From CAZWVI01 sp964637165 (GTDB taxonomy: Bacteria; Planctomycetota; UBA1135), in NCBI GenBank assembly GCA_964637165.1, contig CAZWVI010000028.1, forward strand, positions 1 to 22,783: a DNA stretch of 22,783 bases. Direction: 5' to 3'. Both the position numbers and the translations under genes were made by a program. The notes below the pieces were generated by a model. It searched no databases and was not told the origin of the DNA. It worked only from the letters and a program-made list of their open reading frames with translations. Within the stretch, counting starts at the first letter, position 1, and every line of letters starts with the position of its first letter. Positions 1 through 7,529 of the stretch are shown piece by piece.

Positions 1-1
1 T

Positions 2-490
2 GATGGATTTCACCCGCGCAATCAAGGGGCACTCATGCAAGGCCAATCCGGATTGCGGCCATGCACCCCAATGGGTGTCATGAAGTTAATTGAGCAAAGT
101 GGCATCGACCTATGCGGCAAACATGCCGTTGTAGTTGGGCGCTCAAATATTGTCGGCAAACCTGTTGCCTTAATGCTTTTGGAAAAGCATGCAACCGTCA
201 GCATTTGTCATTCCCGCACCAGCAATTTGGCCGAAGTAGTCGCTAGTGCTGATGTCGTAGTCGCTGCGGTTGGCCGTGCAGAATTAGTTAAAGGCCAATG
301 GATTAAGCCTGGCGCAGTAGTCATCGATGTAGGCATTAACCGCGTTGAAAACGGCAGCCTTGTGGGCGATGTCGAATTTACCGCCGCTTGTGAGCGAGCG
401 AGTTGGATCACCCCCGTCCCAGGCGGAGTTGGACCAATGACAATTGCGATGCTTTTAGCGAACACGCTTAGCGCCGCTACTAAACTTTAA
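2..490 (+). CDS. folD: Bifunctional methylene-THF dehydrogenase/cyclohydrolase FolD, C-terminal part (5' truncated by window edge)
   Basis: FolD interconverts 5,10-methylene-, 5,10-methenyl- and 10-formyl-tetrahydrofolate in the cytosol, supplying one-carbon units for purines and formyl-Met. The open frame runs from base 2, so the ATG at 35 is internal and the N-terminal catalytic part lies before the window. Visible family signatures are DGFHPRNQGAL at the first bases, PCTPMGVM, the NAD(P)-binding loop GRSNIVGKPVA, ADVVVAAVGRAELV, and the C-terminal PVPGGVGPMT. About 162 residues are visible, roughly the last 55 percent of a typical protein of about 285 residues. It ends with TAA, only 25 bp from the convergent end of ccsA, and no terminator is visible in that gap. 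The family assignment is secure. Confidence 0.96.
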   Translation, partial: DGFHPRNQGALMQGQSGLRPCTPMGVMKLIEQSGIDLCGKHAVVVGRSNIVGKPVALMLLEKHATVSICHSRTSNLAEVVASADVVVAAVGRAELVKGQWIKPGAVVIDVGINRVENGSLVGDVEFTAACERASWITPVPGGVGPMTIAMLLANTLSAATKL

Positions 491-515
491 CTAAGTCAGT
501 AGGGCGCTTATGTTG

Positions 516-1616
516 TTAAGAGCTCATCATGCTTTCAGCGGGCACAGCTTCCATGTCAGTGTACCTATGTAAACTCGACTGAGATGCTGGTAGATCGCCA
601 AATAGTTGGAAGGTAATGTAAATCGAGAGTCCGCCGTAAAGCAAAATCCACATGCCCTTTTCTCCGCGCCAACCTGCAACGTAGCGAAGGTGTAAGTAGA
701 CCAAGTAAAAGAGCCACGAAATTAGCGCCGAGACTTCTTTCGAATCCCAACCCCAGTAAAGGGCCCAGGACTCTTGTGCCCACAGCGCGCCTTGAATTAG
801 CCCAGCGGTTAAGAAGGGAAAACCGACTACAAAGATAAGCCAAGTGAAGCGGTCGGAGCCCGCTTCCCAGCTGTCAAACCAGGCCATCTTGCGGCCACCG
901 CGCAGCGAGAGCAGGGAAATCAAAAGTGTCAGGCCTAAAACTCCTGGTCCCATCATCATGCCTTGGCTGCCGAACGGTATTGGAATTAGAGCGAACAGGG
1001 CAATTGCGAAAAGTGTTTTTTTAGCAACTGGATATTCACCTGGTAGCAATATTCCGCGCCAGAACTTGAAGGCGAAATGCAGCCATGCGGCCAGCGTAGC
1101 AATAAACAAAGTGAAGTAGCCAAACATATATGCAGAAATATGGGTGCTAAACCAATATGACTGCAAAGCTGGAGGAAGCGCCTTGCCACTGGGGTCTAAA
1201 CCCAAAACATACTGAACGGTGAAGGCACAGCCGAGCATAACGAGCGCCACGAACAAATCGCCAAAGGCGCGCGAGACACCACGCTGACGATGAAGACCGA
1301 TTACAAAGTAGAGAATCATGACTGACAGAAAGGCAGTCGTGGTTCCCAATGGAATAACTTCATACATGGTCTGCGCTGGCCAATGTTGAACTTCAAAATA
1401 GCGCGACAGTTGGGCGCCAAAGTTGACAACAAATGCAAGGCCGCAAATACCCATCAAGGTCCAACTGCACCCCGTCAGGAGTGGAGCTTTTGTCTCGTCG
1501 GAATTGTTACGTGGTTGCAAGAACCAGCCGAAGGTGGTTGCCAAACCAAGAACTCCGCCGCCAATGGCGATGTACATGGTCAGATACAAAAGTGAACGGT
1601 AGCTGAGTGGATCCAT
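516..1616 (-). CDS. ccsA: Cytochrome c biogenesis protein CcsA (system II, heme-handling WWD-domain protein)
   Basis: With ResB/Ccs1, CcsA forms the system II synthase that moves heme outward and attaches it to apocytochrome c at CXXCH sites on the outer face of the membrane. The 366-residue protein is a multi-pass membrane protein. The tryptophan-rich heme motif is at residues 283-291 (ESWALYWGWD). Likely axial histidines are H159 (WFSTHISAY), H309 in YLHLRY and H350 near the C terminus (SSLHRY). MYEV near residue 84 matches the MYE element of the family. The start ATG overlaps the resB stop as TAATG, and a GAGGAG Shine-Dalgarno lies at 1621-1626 inside the end of resB, so translation is probably coupled. 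It is the last gene of the minus-strand run and faces folD. System II genes are often named ccsA or ccsB inconsistently; the family itself is clear. Confidence 0.93.
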   Translation of the reverse strand: MDPLSYRSLLYLTMYIAIGGGVLGLATTFGWFLQPRNNSDETKAPLLTGCSWTLMGICGLAFVVNFGAQLSRYFEVQHWPAQTMYEVIPLGTTTAFLSVMILYFVIGLHRQRGVSRAFGDLFVALVMLGCAFTVQYVLGLDPSGKALPPALQSYWFSTHISAYMFGYFTLFIATLAAWLHFAFKFWRGILLPGEYPVAKKTLFAIALFALIPIPFGSQGMMMGPGVLGLTLLISLLSLRGGRKMAWFDSWEAGSDRFTWLIFVVGFPFLTAGLIQGALWAQESWALYWGWDSKEVSALISWLFYLVYLHLRYVAGWRGEKGMWILLYGGLSIYITFQLFGDLPASQSSLHRYTDMEAVPAESMMSS

Positions 1617-4132
1617 TATGCTCCTCGGTGCTTACGGGTGACGAGTGGGTTGATGAAGTAGACGATAAAAGTGCCGAACATCACCATGTAGAACCCTAAA
1701 AGGACAACTTCAATACCTGGGTCGTAGACAATTCCAATACCTGAGTAAGTCGGGTCATCAGGGCGAGCATCGGTTTGGAAGAAGCGATAGCCCTTGTAAT
1801 AGAAGTAATCATTTACGCGGATGGCGCCAGTTGCTACTGGTTGCCATTCACCATCAACTTCTTCGAGCATGCTCAATTTAGATTGCCATTCGAGCGGCAT
1901 GTCGCGCTGGTCGGTGTGAAAGTGCAACAGTGCGATGCGTGGTTGTCCATCTGCTCCGGTGTAGCGGATGTCCCGCCAGTCACCATCATTTTCAGCTTGC
2001 AGGTTAAATACCTCAACTCCTTCTGGAGTTGTTGCACGAATTGTGACTGCACCAGCAGCCGGGTTAAAGAAGTCTACTCCTTCAAGTGGACGAATTTCTT
2101 TATCCAGAACAGCGCTGATTTCAGCGTCTGCAAGTCGCACCTTCGACCCGTCAGAAAGTGCAAAATCACCGCCATGCTCAAGTGGTCGCAGCGACTGGAT
2201 ATCTCCGCTGAGGGCTATTTGACAATCTCCGTTAGGTAGTTGAAAGAGCCACCATTTTTCGCCGCCAGGGGCGGTCCATGCATTCCAGACAAACTCAAAA
2301 TTGAGATGGTCGAAAATTGCCGGTGGTTGGTGGTCTTTGTGTTGTAGCACCCACCGCTCTTCGACATCGCCTGAAGAATTAGTGATTTTCAGCAACACGC
2401 CAGGGTTCGTAGCATCTTCAAATGGTGGGTGTTCAACCGTAGCGTCATGGATGAAACTTCCATCAATATCGCGCACTAAACGAACCACCGGAATTGCTGT
2501 AAGAACTTCAAGTTTGAAGACATTGCCGTCATGTGAAACTTCGGTGGTGTGTCCCTCTGTTACTGAGAAGTTAGCCTCTTCCTCACCACCATGTCCAACT
2601 AAGCGCACCTGGCCAAAGGACTCGGGGATAGCACTCGAAACAAGTTCGCGGATTTCTTGGTCGTCCTCGACTGCTCGATATAAAACTCTAGCCCCGGTTT
2701 GGGCGTGGGTGAATGGTCTAGGGAAGTGATGGAATAAAATTTGCTCAAAGGCGAATTCCCCATCGAGCCCGAATGCTTGAAGGCGCGCCATGGGAAGCCC
2801 TTCTTCACTAACTGCGGCCTTCTTCAAAACCGGTTGTACTAAGGCCTGGCGTTGATAGTCGAGAACTTCAAGCCCAAGCCACGGCACCAGCCCGCCGCCG
2901 CCGGCTTCGGTTAAATCCTCAGGGAATGAACTGCCGCTTGGAGCATAGTCATAGTGGAGCTTTTGGCCTTGATAAACTCGTATCTTCGGCGGTTCCAGAT
3001 CTTTAAATTCTTCGACAAAGCCTCCGTCCTTTTCGCTGGCGTAAACGACATCTAAAACATCGTGGTAGTCAGCTCGGAAAGAATCGAGGCGAACCATGAA
3101 CGGTGCCTCCTTGCTGCCAAAACTTCCTCGGCCATAAAACTTTTGAACGTCTCCGGAGTAATGTTGGAAGCGGTCGGATGTTCGACCCAAATTCAATTGG
3201 AGCATTCCGCGTTCTTCAGTAATGCGGCCATAGAAGGCAGCCAACAGGAGCAACAAAACTCCACCATGAGTCATGACGAATCCATACTTAACAGGTTTAC
3301 GCAATCGTCGCCAACCTCCACGGAATGTATTTGATAGAACTCCAAAGAAAAGCACCACCCACAGGATTCCGAACCAATCAGATTGGTAAACCCGCAGAAG
3401 GTCAAAGCGGTTTGCCCATACAAAAGTGGACCACCAAAAATCTGGCCAGGCAGTTTCGAATTTGGCAATTTCCGCATTTTGCTGGCGCACGCCAAGCCCA
3501 GTTCCGCTTCGAGCTTCGAGGGCGACAGCGTATTCTTCGCCGAAGCGTTCTCGCACCGGAGCTAAATTGCTTTTAAGAACGGCAAGTTTGTCAGCAACTA
3601 CTTGGTCATCAATTTCACAATCGGGATTTACTCCAGGCAGTGAATGAAATCCAAAGCCATGCAATAAGTGGTAAGTAAAGTAAGTATGAGCATTGCGGAA
3701 ATCCTCAAAATGCTGCCATGCGCGGCGTTGATCTTGGGTCCATGCCGACTGTGCGGAATCTTCGTTGACCATTTCAGCCAAACTTTCCACTGCAGCTACA
3801 GGCATTGGGAAGTTGGGGTCTTCCTGATAGAACAGTACCCCAGCAATAGATGCTAAGCAAATTAGCACTAGGTTGGCGACCCCAACTTTGACCGATCGGA
3901 AAAAATCAAAAATAAACTTAAAGCGATATACCAATAAGGCGATTAGCGGCATTCCTACGAGGAAGAAGAAGGCGGCGGCATAACCCATTCGTTGAGCACT
4001 CGGCAAGCTTTGTGAGCCGGTAATCAAGTAATGAGCTAATTCAGCCCATAGCATTAGAATGAAAATGCCGATTGCTCCATTTCTAAATCCCCATTTGAAT
4101 TTAGACTTCGATTCTTTTGTGAGATTACTCAT
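1616..4132 (-). CDS. resB: Cytochrome c biogenesis protein ResB/Ccs1, unusually long
   Basis: ResB is the partner of CcsA in system II cytochrome c maturation and is thought to present reduced apocytochrome. The protein is 838 residues from the chosen ATG, against about 450-600 for most ResB. Three predicted membrane segments lie near residues 19-36, 51-69 and 84-101. A loop of about 145 residues follows, then a fourth segment near 253-270 (SDWFGILWVVLFFG) and a fifth near 284-301 carrying the conserved histidine (MTHGG, H289). A very large soluble domain comes next. The C terminus is typical: VNDYFYYKGYRFFQT, then VYDPGIEVVLLG and a final membrane segment. The frame is open upstream to 4204, but that would overlap the prenyl synthase by 73 bp. 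The ATG at 4132 (MSNLTKES) gives a TAATG junction and is preferred. It is translationally linked to ccsA. Confidence 0.9.
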   Translation of the reverse strand: MSNLTKESKSKFKWGFRNGAIGIFILMLWAELAHYLITGSQSLPSAQRMGYAAAFFFLVGMPLIALLVYRFKFIFDFFRSVKVGVANLVLICLASIAGVLFYQEDPNFPMPVAAVESLAEMVNEDSAQSAWTQDQRRAWQHFEDFRNAHTYFTYHLLHGFGFHSLPGVNPDCEIDDQVVADKLAVLKSNLAPVRERFGEEYAVALEARSGTGLGVRQQNAEIAKFETAWPDFWWSTFVWANRFDLLRVYQSDWFGILWVVLFFGVLSNTFRGGWRRLRKPVKYGFVMTHGGVLLLLLAAFYGRITEERGMLQLNLGRTSDRFQHYSGDVQKFYGRGSFGSKEAPFMVRLDSFRADYHDVLDVVYASEKDGGFVEEFKDLEPPKIRVYQGQKLHYDYAPSGSSFPEDLTEAGGGGLVPWLGLEVLDYQRQALVQPVLKKAAVSEEGLPMARLQAFGLDGEFAFEQILFHHFPRPFTHAQTGARVLYRAVEDDQEIRELVSSAIPESFGQVRLVGHGGEEEANFSVTEGHTTEVSHDGNVFKLEVLTAIPVVRLVRDIDGSFIHDATVEHPPFEDATNPGVLLKITNSSGDVEERWVLQHKDHQPPAIFDHLNFEFVWNAWTAPGGEKWWLFQLPNGDCQIALSGDIQSLRPLEHGGDFALSDGSKVRLADAEISAVLDKEIRPLEGVDFFNPAAGAVTIRATTPEGVEVFNLQAENDGDWRDIRYTGADGQPRIALLHFHTDQRDMPLEWQSKLSMLEEVDGEWQPVATGAIRVNDYFYYKGYRFFQTDARPDDPTYSGIGIVYDPGIEVVLLGFYMVMFGTFIVYFINPLVTRKHRGA

Positions 4133-5127
4133 TAGTTTTTCCGAGTTCCCAAGAACATGGTCAATTCTTGCAACGCTTGGCGCGCGGCAGAATCGGGTAG
4201 ACAATCAAGGGAGTTTGCTGCTAGTTGAAGTAGGTCCATGGCTTGGGATTTGCTTCCTTCGAGATGGATTTTCAGACGGTCACTGAACTTGCTGTTAAAC
4301 AAAACATGTCGGTCTTGGCCAGAGCCGAACGCTTCGGCCAACTCATTTTGCTCTGTGTCAATTAAGCCATTTCGCAACTGAATCAAGGGTAGGGTCATTT
4401 TTCCTCTCGCCCAATCGGTTCCCAACGATTTCCCGACCTTCTTTTGGTCGCCCTCGAGGTCGAGGACGTCGTCAATCATTTGAAAAGCACGCCCGCTGTA
4501 AAGACCGTGTAATTCACATGCTTGTTGAACCTCAGTGCTTTGACCGGCATAGTGAGCACCTAGCCGCCCAGCAGCGGCGTATAGGGCCGCGGTTTTGCCG
4601 TCAATTTGGCCAATGTAGTCGTCGTAACTTAAGTTGAAATTGCCGCGACTTAGGTTCTGATGTATTTCTCCGCGACAAACATTTGCCGTAGCTGCCGCTA
4701 GTACTTGCGAACAAATCTGGTCGCTAAGTTCGGTGCTACGCAAAAAAGCTCGCGCATAAATCCAGTCCCCCAGCAAAACACTGGCATGGCGTCCCCACTC
4801 GACGTGAACGCAATCAAGTCCACGTCGCTCTTCGGCTTCATCAAGAACGTCATCGTGAATCAAGGTTGCCGCATGAATCATTTCGAGAATCCCGGCGACG
4901 GCAATATGGTCGTCGTTTATTTCGCCAAATATTTGTCCGAGCAAAAGTACTTGGGCGGCTCGGACGCGCTTGCCTCGAAAACGCGCGGCATGTTCGAGTA
5001 AGGGTCCCAAAGTCGGGTGCTCACCTTGAAATTGACTATCAAGCCATTGATCGACTCGCTCCATCGGTTCTTCAATGGAACTTAAAATTTCGCCTAAGCG
5101 TTGGTGGGTACTGTTCACTTTAGTCAT
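4132..5127 (-). CDS. Trans-type polyprenyl diphosphate synthase
   Basis: This enzyme of the IspA/IspB family condenses isopentenyl diphosphate with allylic diphosphates in all-trans chain growth. Signatures are GKRVR (residues 52-56), the first aspartate-rich motif DDVLDEAEERRG (from residue 92), GDW at 120-122, and the second aspartate motif DDVLD (219-223), followed by KSLGTDWARGKMTLP. At 331 residues the length fits medium- or long-chain synthases, such as those making quinone side chains. Product length depends on residues just before the first DDxxD (EMIHAATLIH here) and cannot be fixed by eye. The ATG lies 8 bp inside the end of mobA, and the stop overlaps the resB start. Neighbouring cytochrome-maturation genes make a quinone side chain a reasonable inference, but an undecaprenyl-type or other isoprenoid role is not excluded. 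Confidence 0.92.
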   Translation of the reverse strand: MTKVNSTHQRLGEILSSIEEPMERVDQWLDSQFQGEHPTLGPLLEHAARFRGKRVRAAQVLLLGQIFGEINDDHIAVAGILEMIHAATLIHDDVLDEAEERRGLDCVHVEWGRHASVLLGDWIYARAFLRSTELSDQICSQVLAAATANVCRGEIHQNLSRGNFNLSYDDYIGQIDGKTAALYAAAGRLGAHYAGQSTEVQQACELHGLYSGRAFQMIDDVLDLEGDQKKVGKSLGTDWARGKMTLPLIQLRNGLIDTEQNELAEAFGSGQDRHVLFNSKFSDRLKIHLEGSKSQAMDLLQLAANSLDCLPDSAARQALQELTMFLGTRKN

Positions 5128-5725
5128 CGAGCGAAGTTCCGGCGAATCGTTGGTAATCCTCCGGACTGTTTAGGTTTAGCAGAGTGTTTTCCAAGTCCTC
5201 AGTAATAGGTAGAAGTTGAACTTGTTGGGTAAGCGTTTTTAAAAAACGATAAATGGATCTTTCGCCCCTGGCGTAGGAGCGCATTGCTGTTTCATGTAAA
5301 GATGTCCTATAGGCCGCGCACAATGGCTCGAGCCCTTTTTTACTTTTGACGACAACTGCCAAGATTTCAGTTGGGGCAGTTCGACATGCAGCAATAATAT
5401 TTTGAATTAGCTGTTTGTCAATACATGGCAGATCGCCGGCAAGAGCGACCACCCAATCTGAGCGGCTTGCGGCAAAGGCGGAAATTATTCCTGCCAGAGG
5501 CCCCTGACCGGATTCCATGTCGGCGACATAGCGAAAGTTTTTCAAATGAAGATCTCTTCCAACCTGCAGCAACTCATCACAGCACTCTTCCAAAGAAGTT
5601 GCAGCGGCTTGATGAAGCGGCTTACCGTCAACCAAGAGGGCGAGTTTGTCTTGCCCCATACGGCGACTGCGGCCACCACAAAGGAGCGCCCCGCAAAATT
5701 TAAGCGGGAACTGTTGGTGGCTCAC
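5120..5725 (-). CDS. mobA: Molybdenum cofactor guanylyltransferase MobA
   Basis: MobA transfers GMP from GTP to molybdopterin to give the MGD cofactor of DMSO-reductase-family enzymes. The 201-residue protein starts with the nucleotide-binding signature LCGGRSRRMGQDK (residues 15-27). It has GPLAGI near 76-80, the metal-binding aspartate in ALAGDLP (D98), the GLEPLCAAYR element, and ends with NLNSPEDYQ, typical of the family. The start is GTG at 5725, overlapping the tatA stop as GTGA. A GAGGA Shine-Dalgarno just upstream supports it. A molybdate-enzyme gene is not in the window, but MGD enzymes are common Tat substrates, so being placed directly after tatA makes functional sense. A distant nucleotidyltransferase such as MocA is less likely, because GLEPL and the length fit MobA better. 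Confidence 0.9.
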   Translation of the reverse strand: MSHQQFPLKFCGALLCGGRSRRMGQDKLALLVDGKPLHQAAATSLEECCDELLQVGRDLHLKNFRYVADMESGQGPLAGIISAFAASRSDWVVALAGDLPCIDKQLIQNIIAACRTAPTEILAVVVKSKKGLEPLCAAYRTSLHETAMRSYARGERSIYRFLKTLTQQVQLLPITEDLENTLLNLNSPEDYQRFAGTSLDD

Positions 5726-5955
5726 TTTTCCTCGGATTCTTCGTTGTCTTTTTCATCTTCACCGGTTTTGAGTCCTTTCTTGAACTCGTTAATACCGGAT
5801 CCCATGGAACGCATCATGCCGGGAAGTTTAGCGCTACCAAACAACAACAGAGCAATCAGGGCAATCCACATCCATTCGCTGCCGCTGGGCATGGCGCAGG
5901 AAGGCATGGTGGCAAGAATTAAGGCCATGGCCGAGTGGCGGATGGTGAACTTCAT
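5722..5955 (-). CDS. tatA: Twin-arginine translocase subunit TatA/E
   Basis: TatA subunits oligomerise with TatC to export folded proteins. The 77-residue reading frame contains the typical pattern: a short membrane helix (EWMWIALIALLLFG), a glycine hinge before SAKLPGMMRSMGSG, the amphipathic helix continuing to INEFKKGLKTGED, and a short charged tail. The residue pattern FG.KLP followed by G..I.EFKKG is diagnostic of TatA/E rather than TatB. The frame has about 21 extra residues before the usual beginning, including a hydrophobic stretch (MALILATMPSC). An internal ATG at 5892 (MPSGSEW) would give a conventional 56-residue TatA. No clear Shine-Dalgarno favours either start, so the longer form is given. 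The gene precedes mobA with a 4-bp overlap, and no tatC is visible. Confidence 0.88.
   Translation of the reverse strand: MKFTIRHSAMALILATMPSCAMPSGSEWMWIALIALLLFGSAKLPGMMRSMGSGINEFKKGLKTGEDEKDNEESEEK
5729..5733 (-). promoter_or_regulatory. Shine-Dalgarno site supporting the GTG start of mobA
   Basis: On the minus strand GAGGA is followed by AAA and then GTG. It lies inside the last codons of tatA. This decides the mobA start, because no ATG near the family N terminus is available. Confidence 0.5.
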
Positions 5956-5964
5956 TACTTGTTT

Positions 5965-5990
5965 ATTATGCCCTAGCGGGACAATATCAA
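5965..5990 (-). promoter_or_regulatory. Possible internal promoter upstream of tatA
   Basis: On the minus strand TTGATA (5990-5985) and CATAAT (5970-5965) each match the sigma-70 consensus at five of six positions. The spacer is 14 bp, shorter than the usual 16-18, so support is weak. The -10 box lies 9 nt before the tatA ATG at 5955, which would give a nearly leaderless transcript. It sits in the 31-bp gap between the methyltransferase gene and tatA. Confidence 0.22.
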
Positions 5991-6637
5991 GGCATAGAAG
6001 CTAACAAGGAATCTCGACCACCTTTTTGGCGGCGCCTTTCAACTTTGAAGCCGGCCGCGGTCAATTCCTCTCGCCATTTCCGCGCCACACAATAGGTGCT
6101 GAGGACAGAGCCTTTTTCACTGAGCATGGCCAAAGAAATGGCTAAATCCCCACCCCAATCTACAGCATGCCGCGCTGGCGAAAAAAGGTCACAGAAAATC
6201 CAATCAAACTTAATGTTCGCCTGAATTAGTTCGGTCACGGCAACTTGAATTGTTTTCGCTTGGATTAATCCTTCGGCTTGCAGCCCGCTAGAACTTATGT
6301 GCTGCCAAGTTGGAGGGAGTTTCCCCCACCACGGCCATATTCCCCACTCTGGTGGCACATCCCAGGGTTCTAAGATTTCGGGGAATGGTTCAAAACCCCA
6401 GCACTTGAGTTTAATCGGGAGATCCAAGTCCCTTAGCAATTCGAGAGTGGTCGCCGTATTGGCGCCGCGGCCAAAACCAAACTCCAGAATGCGCAAGGTC
6501 TCACCTGCCACTGGAGGGCGAGACTTAAGCAGCGGTTCAACGAAAATTTCGCGAGCTTCGCGTTGGGGGTTGCGCACATCGTGAGCCCACTCCCCAGTTT
6601 CAGGGTGTTGGTAGCTGAACTGCGGATCAGATGCCAC
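5987..6637 (-). CDS. MnmD/MnmC-like tRNA wobble-uridine methyltransferase (SAM-dependent)
   Basis: The 216-residue protein has a Rossmann methyltransferase core. Motif I is ILEFGFGRGAN (residues 50-60), and the acidic motif is CDLFSPARH (149-157). The C-terminal pattern STYCVARKWREEL, AAGFKVER, KGGRDSLLAS parallels the TY..A..VR..L..AGF.V and G.KREML pattern of the MnmC methyltransferase domain. That family (DUF752) completes the mnm5 group at U34 of tRNA by methylating the aminomethyl intermediate. The fit comes from motif order and is not residue-perfect, so another small-molecule methyltransferase is possible. No FAD oxidase domain is attached, unlike E. coli MnmC. The start is GTG at 6637, overlapping the sucD stop by 11 bp, with no clear Shine-Dalgarno. 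mnmA at 15314-16420 would act on the same nucleotide. Confidence 0.68.
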   Translation of the reverse strand: MASDPQFSYQHPETGEWAHDVRNPQREAREIFVEPLLKSRPPVAGETLRILEFGFGRGANTATTLELLRDLDLPIKLKCWGFEPFPEILEPWDVPPEWGIWPWWGKLPPTWQHISSSGLQAEGLIQAKTIQVAVTELIQANIKFDWIFCDLFSPARHAVDWGGDLAISLAMLSEKGSVLSTYCVARKWREELTAAGFKVERRRQKGGRDSLLASMP

Positions 6638-7517
6638 GCTCGGCGCGCAACTTAACCAAAGTGCTACCTAGAGCTGATGGGTTGGGCGCAATCGCCACGC
6701 CTGCCGCCTGCAAAGCTTCGATTTTGGCTTCGGCAGTACCTGCGCCACCAGAAATGATTGCGCCAGCATGCCCCATGCGTTTGCCCGGAGGGGCGGTACA
6801 ACCAGCGATGAAACCAACAACCGGCTTGGTTACATACTCCTTAATGAAGGCGGCGGCTTCCTCTTCAGCGGACCCACCAATTTCGCCAATCATTACGATT
6901 GAATCAGTTTGGTCGTCATCTTGAAATGCGCGCAATACATCAATAAAGTTGGTGCCAGGCAAAGGGTCGCCGCCAATACCGACGCAGGTCGACTGGCCAA
7001 GACCTTCTGATGTCACTTGCCAAACGGCTTCGTAGGTCAAAGTACCGGAGCGGCTAACAATGCCAACTTTCCCAGGGTTGTGGATGTAGGCCGGCATGAT
7101 GCCAATCTTGCATCCGTCGCCGTCTGCTGGGGTAATTACACCAGGGCAGTTTGGGCCAATCAGGCGCACACCTTTAGCTGCGAGCACCGGGCGCACCCGC
7201 GCCATATCCAAAACCGGAATTCCTTCGGTGATACAAATGATTATCTCGATGCCGGCATCGGCCGCCTCAAGAATGCCGTCAGCAGCAAATGCCGCTGGTA
7301 CGTAAATCACTGAAGCAGTGGCGCCGGTAGTGGCGACTGCATCTGCAACAGTATTAAAAACCGGAAGGCCCAAGTGTTCAGTACCACCTTTTCCCGGAGT
7401 CACCCCACCAACGACTTTGGTGCCGTAGGCGAGTGCTTGTTCTGAGTGGAAAGTGCCATTTTTGCCGGTAAAGCCTTGAACGATGACCTTGGTGTTTTCG
7501 TCAATGAAGATTACCAT
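6627..7517 (-). CDS. sucD: Succinyl-CoA synthetase alpha subunit SucD
   Basis: The alpha subunit binds CoA and carries the phosphohistidine of the TCA-cycle enzyme that turns succinyl-CoA into succinate with formation of a nucleoside triphosphate. The 296-residue length is normal. Signatures are VQGFTGKNGTFHSEQA (residues 13-28), the GGVTPGKGG loop, LIGPNCPGVITP (119-130), GEIGGSAEEEAA, and the active-site histidine H250 in RMGHAGAIISGG. The ATG at 7517 is preceded by an AGGAG Shine-Dalgarno (7527-7531) that overlaps the sucC stop codon, so the two subunits are probably made in step. The 3' end overlaps the start of the methyltransferase gene. Confidence 0.97.
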   Translation of the reverse strand: MVIFIDENTKVIVQGFTGKNGTFHSEQALAYGTKVVGGVTPGKGGTEHLGLPVFNTVADAVATTGATASVIYVPAAFAADGILEAADAGIEIIICITEGIPVLDMARVRPVLAAKGVRLIGPNCPGVITPADGDGCKIGIMPAYIHNPGKVGIVSRSGTLTYEAVWQVTSEGLGQSTCVGIGGDPLPGTNFIDVLRAFQDDDQTDSIVMIGEIGGSAEEEAAAFIKEYVTKPVVGFIAGCTAPPGKRMGHAGAIISGGAGTAEAKIEALQAAGVAIAPNPSALGSTLVKLRAERGI

Positions 7518-7529
7518 TACTAAATGCTC

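Noticed and set aside
491..515. Terminator between folD and ccsA
   Set aside because: Only 4-bp complementarity (CTTA/TAAG) is present in the 25-bp gap, and no T run.
1775..2729. Plus-strand open frames of 84-154 codons opposite resB
   Set aside because: They lie wholly inside the well-supported resB gene on the other strand, have no family features and unnatural composition; they are shadows.
4133..4204. Longer ResB start at 4204
   Set aside because: It would overlap the prenyl synthase by 73 bp and add 24 residues unlike ResB; the ATG at 4132 gives a TAATG junction.
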